In this document: in pieces, positions 5,727-9,617 of the stretch
How the letters are laid out: the number at the start of each line of letters is the position of its first letter
How positions within the stretch are numbered: position 1 is the first letter of the stretch
DNA from: Glaciecola sp. UBA1851
GTDB taxonomy: Bacteria > Pseudomonadota > Gammaproteobacteria > Enterobacterales > Alteromonadaceae
Assembly (NCBI GenBank): GCA_002338515.1
Contig: DDIL01000041.1
Location: 1 to 9,617, forward strand
DNA: 9,617 nt
Direction of reading: 5' to 3'
Notes under the pieces: model-generated
Told to the model about the DNA's origin: nothing
Seen by the model: only the letters and a program-made list of their open reading frames with translations
Database searches by the model: none
Translations under genes and position numbers: made by a program

Positions 5727-8288
5727 TTAACTTTCTTTAAAAGCATCAGTAATCACATATTCAAGATATTGTCGATGAGCTTTAGTGGATGCATCTTTTG
5801 TTCTAGATTTACTCATCCAATTTTTTACTCTTTCTAGTTGGTTAAAAGCAGCTGCTTTTGAAATTGAATCGTGCTCGTCGTGCTTCATAATATCTATTAG
5901 CCTTGCAACATATTCATTTTGAAGCAATTGTCGGTGAGTATTCACTGACGATTTCAAATCAGCTTTAAAAATAGCATCCGTTAATTCAGATATCATTTGA
6001 TTAACAGAGTATGCATTACCATAAAGAAGCGTATCAGTTAGCCGAAGCATTGCAGTAGGGTCCAAAACGCGATCAAGCACTGTTTTCTGCACCCCTAGCC
6101 CAAGCGTATGGAGTTTTGGATCTTCCGTTTTACCATAATAATCAAAACCGCGTCTTTGCACTGCCGAATGCTGAATTAACTCTTGTGGTAATTCAAATGC
6201 ATCGGGAGCAAAAACATGCTCGGATAAGACTTGTAATGCACGTTGTTGTGTTTCTTTATCAACCGGCATGTAAGGAGGCGAATCACTTGGTTGGCCTTGT
6301 ACAAATCGCGTCACTTCTACACCACCGATATAACTGGCTAATACTCGCGCAGGACGGGCTTTATATCCAATCAGTGTTTGTGTTCCATATCGCAGTTTTG
6401 CCCAACTTTCGCCTTCTTCTTGCAATTTGTCTTTCAAGATTGGGGCTAATTCCTCAACTAGCTCAAATTGATATTTTCCGTATTGAATAGAATCATCTGA
6501 CATATCCCAAATATTCACTCTTGGATCTATTCCTCCGCCAGGGCTTCGCATATCATCAGCATCATTGCCAAACATCAGCTCACGCTCTGTTGACCTAGCT
6601 AGTAATGCGTCTCGTGCATCACCTTCAATGTTAGGATCATATCCAAATTGAATCGCCCAATCATCGTAGGGGCCGGGTTTGGTAGAATAAAAATTACCTT
6701 GCTGCTCGCCTGGTTTAGCAATTAAAAGCGCGGTGTAATCCATTATTGAACTTGTTGCAATACCATTTGTTTTATCTATATCAAATAGCTCTGATTGCGA
6801 CCGGTAGTTAGAGCCTTTCATGTTATGTGCTAGCCCCAACACATGCCCTACTTCGTGTAACATGAGCTCATATAACATTTCTTCTATCACTCGTCGCTTT
6901 TCGCTCACAGAAGCGTTCATTGCTGTTAGCGCAACATTTGCAAACCCAGCCATTTCAATCATTTCATGGCCTTTTGAGCAAAGTCTATCTTTTGAACGCG
7001 CGCTACCCTCTCTTTTATTCGCTTTTGCCGCCGAATATTTTTCGAAAAATGCATCTGGATTACCCAACACATCAATTGTGTATCCAATGTCTACAAAGGT
7101 GTGTTCAAACATCACATCGCCACCTAACACTTGTCCTGTACGAGGATTAACAAAGTTTGGGCCGAAGGCAAACCCAGCGCCAGGTGTATTTGACCAACGC
7201 ACAACGTTGTATCGAATATCTTCTGCGTTCCATGTGGCATCATCTGGTTGTTGTTTAACAACAATCGCATTTTTAAAGCCGGCTTTTTCAAACGAACTGT
7301 TCCAAGCCAAAATTCCTTTAGTCATAATTTCCCGATATTGCACCGGTGTGGTATTTTCAATCCACCATACTATTGGCTCCACCGGCTCAGATAATGCTGC
7401 ATCTGGATTCTTTTTTACTAAATGGAATCGGTTAATATAATCTCTATAATTTAAGAATTCGTAGCTGTTTAAATCGGCACTACGGGCAAGAAAATAGCCT
7501 ACTCGTTGATCATCTAGGCGAGGAACAAAGTCATTGTCGGGCATGGTTACAAAACTATGCTGTACTGTAACAGTAGTGGCTCGAGGGTCCGCTATGCGTT
7601 CACTTCCATACTGATAGGGACGAGTGTTTTCATAAATATAATCAGTTCTCACATTTAAGTTTTCAGGATATACACCTATGTGAGTGTACTTACTTTTGTC
7701 GTCAGACAGTTGGCCAATGTTGAATTGTTGATGAGGTGGGGTGTCTGGATCTAGATTATAGGTAATTCTTGCTAACGCTTCGGTTTTGAACAAAGTATCG
7801 GCACTGATCAAAAAACGTTTTCCATCTTCTGATGTAGCAGTAATGTCAGATGTCGCTAACACTGAATCGGTTATGTTTGCATAACCGCCATTGGCAAGTT
7901 CACTATTGGGGTCAATAACATAATTTGTATTTTTCTTTACAAACTCTATGCGATTATATTGCTTACGTATTTCAATCACATCTTGAGCCAGTGGCGAACC
8001 TCTGTATAAGTCTGCTTCTAATACTCCATTTTGAACAACAGCAAAATACAAAATCTCTTGATCAAGTTGGCTAGCATCTACAGCCATATACATATCGCCA
8101 GTTTCGGTATCTAAATATAGATCCAGAATGCCTTTATAGAGCTTGAAATCGGCAACAAACTCTTCTAAAAACTCAGCTTCTTGTTCAGCAGTATCGTCAG
8201 ACATCAAAGCTTGCGAGTTTAGTATACATGCCAATAGCAGAACAAGTGTCATGCTAAATCTGCGAAATGATTGGGTAAGAATAGACAT
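5727..8288 (-). CDS. Exported zinc metalloprotease, DUF5117/DUF4953-like metzincin
   Basis: This 853-residue protein has an N-terminal export signal (MSILTQSFRRFSMTLVLLLAC). Cleavage after SQA (residue 27) by signal peptidase I is likely, though LLAC at 18-21 could be a poor lipobox. The catalytic site is the metzincin motif HEVGHVLGLAHN at 478-489: three zinc-binding histidines (478, 482, 488) and the general base Glu479. The Met-turn SIMDY follows at 514-518. The N-terminal half, with a 'VDASQLDQEILYFAVVQNGVLEAD' type segment, and the region around the active site fit the DUF5117 plus DUF4953 architecture of large bacterial zinc-dependent metalloproteases; all landmarks are intact. The biological substrate of this family is poorly known. 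I chose the ATG at 8288, not an upstream in-frame start at 8408, because the extra 40 residues would bury the signal peptide and would overlap the GH17 gene. It lies 100 bp downstream of GH17 and 33 bp before pnuC. Confidence 0.9.
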   Translation of the reverse strand: MSILTQSFRRFSMTLVLLLACILNSQALMSDDTAEQEAEFLEEFVADFKLYKGILDLYLDTETGDMYMAVDASQLDQEILYFAVVQNGVLEADLYRGSPLAQDVIEIRKQYNRIEFVKKNTNYVIDPNSELANGGYANITDSVLATSDITATSEDGKRFLISADTLFKTEALARITYNLDPDTPPHQQFNIGQLSDDKSKYTHIGVYPENLNVRTDYIYENTRPYQYGSERIADPRATTVTVQHSFVTMPDNDFVPRLDDQRVGYFLARSADLNSYEFLNYRDYINRFHLVKKNPDAALSEPVEPIVWWIENTTPVQYREIMTKGILAWNSSFEKAGFKNAIVVKQQPDDATWNAEDIRYNVVRWSNTPGAGFAFGPNFVNPRTGQVLGGDVMFEHTFVDIGYTIDVLGNPDAFFEKYSAAKANKREGSARSKDRLCSKGHEMIEMAGFANVALTAMNASVSEKRRVIEEMLYELMLHEVGHVLGLAHNMKGSNYRSQSELFDIDKTNGIATSSIMDYTALLIAKPGEQQGNFYSTKPGPYDDWAIQFGYDPNIEGDARDALLARSTERELMFGNDADDMRSPGGGIDPRVNIWDMSDDSIQYGKYQFELVEELAPILKDKLQEEGESWAKLRYGTQTLIGYKARPARVLASYIGGVEVTRFVQGQPSDSPPYMPVDKETQQRALQVLSEHVFAPDAFELPQELIQHSAVQRRGFDYYGKTEDPKLHTLGLGVQKTVLDRVLDPTAMLRLTDTLLYGNAYSVNQMISELTDAIFKADLKSSVNTHRQLLQNEYVARLIDIMKHDEHDSISKAAAFNQLERVKNWMSKSRTKDASTKAHRQYLEYVITDAFKES

Positions 8289-8293
8289 AATAA

Positions 8294-8300
8294 CATCCCT
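8294..8300 (-). promoter_or_regulatory. Ribosome binding site that fixes the metalloprotease start
   Basis: On the minus strand AGGGATG precedes the ATG at 8288, with AGGG (8297-8300) 8 bases away. The signal peptide begins directly at this ATG, so it decides the start against the longer open frame. Confidence 0.75.
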
Positions 8301-8318
8301 ATTGAATAATTTATGCCT

Positions 8319-8347
8319 ATCGTAAACCCGATCTCGCACCATAACAA
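8319..8347 (-). promoter_or_regulatory. Candidate promoter for metalloprotease and pnuC
   Basis: On the minus strand TTGTTA (8342-8347) and TACGAT (8319-8324) are separated by 17 bases. Each matches the sigma70 consensus at four of six positions. The start of transcription would fall about 24 bases before the metalloprotease ATG. This would let the protease and pnuC be expressed without the GH17 gene; I see no terminator in the 100-bp gap, so read-through is also possible. Confidence 0.35.
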
Positions 8348-8388
8348 CTATTTTGCCTAACAAATCTAACTGCTGAAAGTTAAGTAAA

Positions 8389-9414
8389 CTAATCCGTTTG
8401 GTGATCAAGCACTACTTGTTTAGGGCTTCTGTCAGAACGGTATATACCCCAATTTTTCTCAGCAATACCGTCTGGCTTATCTAACCCGCCTTTCCATTTT
8501 TCATCAAAGGCCTCAAAGTAAAAAGAGGCTATTTTATTTTCACGTAAATAAGCCATGTATTCTTTAAAGAAAGTCGATTGTGCCGCTTCACTTGCTTCGG
8601 CAACAATTAATCGCTCATCGCCATTTGTGCTAATTGAACTGGTAGCCCAACCTGATTCGCCTAGTACAATTTGCTTATCAGGGAAACGGGCCTGAATATC
8701 ATTGTATATATCTTCAGTCCATTTAACGGCTTCATCAAGCTGTTTCGAATTCCACATGGCGTAGGCATGAAGCACTATGAAATCAAGCTTTTCAACCAAA
8801 GGCGCACTCCAGGGCTTGTTATAAAAGTTATAATCATCAGCAAGGGCAACAGGCACATTAGTAGCGTTTTGTACTTTTTCCACCCACTCTAAGTACATTG
8901 GAATCTCTTCAACTTTAAAACCATGATAAGACCAATCTACAAATATCTCATTTCCTAAATTCACAGCCACAATAATGTCATCGTATTCGTTAGCTAAGCG
9001 GATAAGCTCATCTATTTGGTTATTGTTTTTTTCCATGGGATCGTTTGAATCTAGCCAAGCGCCCTGCATTACTTTAATGGGTAAATTGTGCTTGCGTATT
9101 ACCTTGAGGACTTGTTCACTGGCTGGATCTGCTGCGTACATTCTAATTAAGTTGAAAGGCAGTGATGCACTTTCAGACAATATTTTCATATCTTCAAGAA
9201 TATCTTGTTCGCTTGAAACACTGCCTTCCATTGGGCTTTCACCATCTCTATAAGAGCCGTAAGAAATGCCCAAACCTATCCATTTGCCATCTATTGTTGG
9301 ATTAAATACCTGTTCCACGCTTTTCGCCTCTTCTGTCATGTCAACCTGATTAGAACAACCGCCTAGCCCAATCAACGCCATAAAAACGATTAGTAATACG
9401 CCTTGTTTTTTCAT
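8389..9414 (-). CDS. GH17-family beta-1,3-glucanase lipoprotein
   Basis: This 341-residue lipoprotein belongs to glycoside hydrolase family 17, a (beta/alpha)8-barrel clan A family of retaining enzymes acting on beta-1,3-glucans such as laminarin. The signal peptide ends in the lipobox LGGC with Cys20 lipidated; Ser at +2 favours the outer membrane. The two catalytic residues are visible: the acid/base Glu156 in NLGNE (after the IIVAV strand) and the nucleophile Glu253 in VLGESGW. Other family marks are LIRMYA near 89-94, FIVLHAY near 212-218, FYFEAFDEKWKG near 298-309 and the closing NWGIY near 321-325. The domain fills the mature protein with no extra binding module. Exo- versus endo-action, or transglycosylation, cannot be decided. 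The ATG at 9414 is preferred over a TTG at 9429 because GAGG lies 6 bases upstream of it and the signal peptide begins there. It is first of three genes on this strand. Confidence 0.9.
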   Translation of the reverse strand: MKKQGVLLIVFMALIGLGGCSNQVDMTEEAKSVEQVFNPTIDGKWIGLGISYGSYRDGESPMEGSVSSEQDILEDMKILSESASLPFNLIRMYAADPASEQVLKVIRKHNLPIKVMQGAWLDSNDPMEKNNNQIDELIRLANEYDDIIVAVNLGNEIFVDWSYHGFKVEEIPMYLEWVEKVQNATNVPVALADDYNFYNKPWSAPLVEKLDFIVLHAYAMWNSKQLDEAVKWTEDIYNDIQARFPDKQIVLGESGWATSSISTNGDERLIVAEASEAAQSTFFKEYMAYLRENKIASFYFEAFDEKWKGGLDKPDGIAEKNWGIYRSDRSPKQVVLDHQTD

Positions 9415-9420
9415 TTGTCG

Positions 9421-9424
9421 CCTC
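9421..9424 (-). promoter_or_regulatory. Ribosome binding site that fixes the GH17 start
   Basis: GAGG on the minus strand lies 6 bases before the ATG at 9414. The alternative TTG at 9429 would add five residues and would place this site inside the coding region. Confidence 0.65.
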
Positions 9425-9469
9425 AGCAATTCAGTAATATATTTAGCACTAATTTGTTACGAGAATGTT

Positions 9470-9499
9470 AGTAAACGCGGTTCAATGTATAAGTGTCAA
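9470..9499 (-). promoter_or_regulatory. Candidate sigma70 promoter of the GH17 gene
   Basis: On the minus strand a perfect -35, TTGACA (9494-9499), and TTTACT (9470-9475, four of six matches) are separated by 18 bases. The predicted transcript would start near 9463, giving a leader of about 49 bases. The remaining sequence to the window end (9500-9617) contains no gene I can support. Confidence 0.45.
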
Positions 9500-9617
9500 T
9501 TGGGATGCGATAAAAGGGTCGCTTGTGGCGTTAATATGCTCAAATAAGACTGTGACGGAAGTAAACTAAGATGAATTTAAAAAGATATTAGAATATGTTA
9601 ATTCTCAAAATATTTGG

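Noticed and set aside
6820..7440. A 206-codon plus-strand open frame
   Set aside because: It lies fully antisense to the metalloprotease catalytic region, which has an unmistakable zinc motif; the antisense product resembles no family and is a shadow.
8289..8408. A 40-residue N-terminal extension of the metalloprotease
   Set aside because: It would bury the signal peptide and overlap the GH17 stop; a good ribosome binding site sits before the ATG at 8288.
902..9414. The whole window as a laminarin utilisation locus
   Set aside because: A GH17 gene and a TonB-dependent receptor are present, but they are about 5 kb apart on separate transcription units, with a permease, a protease and pnuC between them and no other glycosidase or regulator.

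Overview
The window looks like chromosomal DNA from a marine gammaproteobacterium, most likely an Alteromonadales relative. The composition is moderately AT-rich. The proteins present are an Alteromonas/Sphingomonas-style TonB-dependent receptor, a GH17 beta-1,3-glucanase lipoprotein, a GntP-family permease and a metzincin with DUF5117/DUF4953-like architecture. The genus is an inference from protein style, not from a search. There is no rRNA, tRNA, CRISPR array, integrase or transposase gene.

Layout, left to right. Bases 1-303 are non-coding upstream sequence with weak promoter and palindrome candidates. A small lipoprotein gene (304-780, +) converges with a TonB-dependent receptor gene (902-3256, -), and two hairpins lie between them. 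The receptor gene is divergent from a GntP-family permease gene (3492-4787, +), and the 235-bp gap carries two overlapping small inverted repeats. The permease gene ends in a textbook terminator (4811-4834). This is followed at once by a 196-bp nested palindromic element (4836-5031). After it, three genes run on the minus strand in the transcriptional order GH17 glucanase lipoprotein (9414-8389), secreted zinc metalloprotease (8288-5727), and PnuC-family vitamin-precursor transporter (5693-5055). Bases 9415-9617 hold a good sigma70-like promoter candidate for the GH17 gene and no gene.

How the genes may work together. The set points to surface nutrient acquisition: an outer-membrane TonB-dependent receptor, a proton-coupled organic-acid or sugar-acid permease, an outer-membrane glucanase lipoprotein, an exported protease and a PnuC channel. 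The divergent receptor/permease pair could be a two-membrane uptake route for one small substrate. The GH17-protease-pnuC set could be partly co-transcribed, although the protease has its own candidate promoter. No gene fixes the substrate, and these links are inferences from position only.

The most unusual structure is the nested inverted repeat between the permease and pnuC genes. It has a perfect 21-bp outer arm pair and a perfect 21-bp inner arm pair, with two CATCCATG-centred palindromes inside. It resembles a small non-autonomous mobile element or intergenic palindromic repeat. All the protein-coding genes look intact and belong to recognisable families, so I see no clear new multi-gene system.
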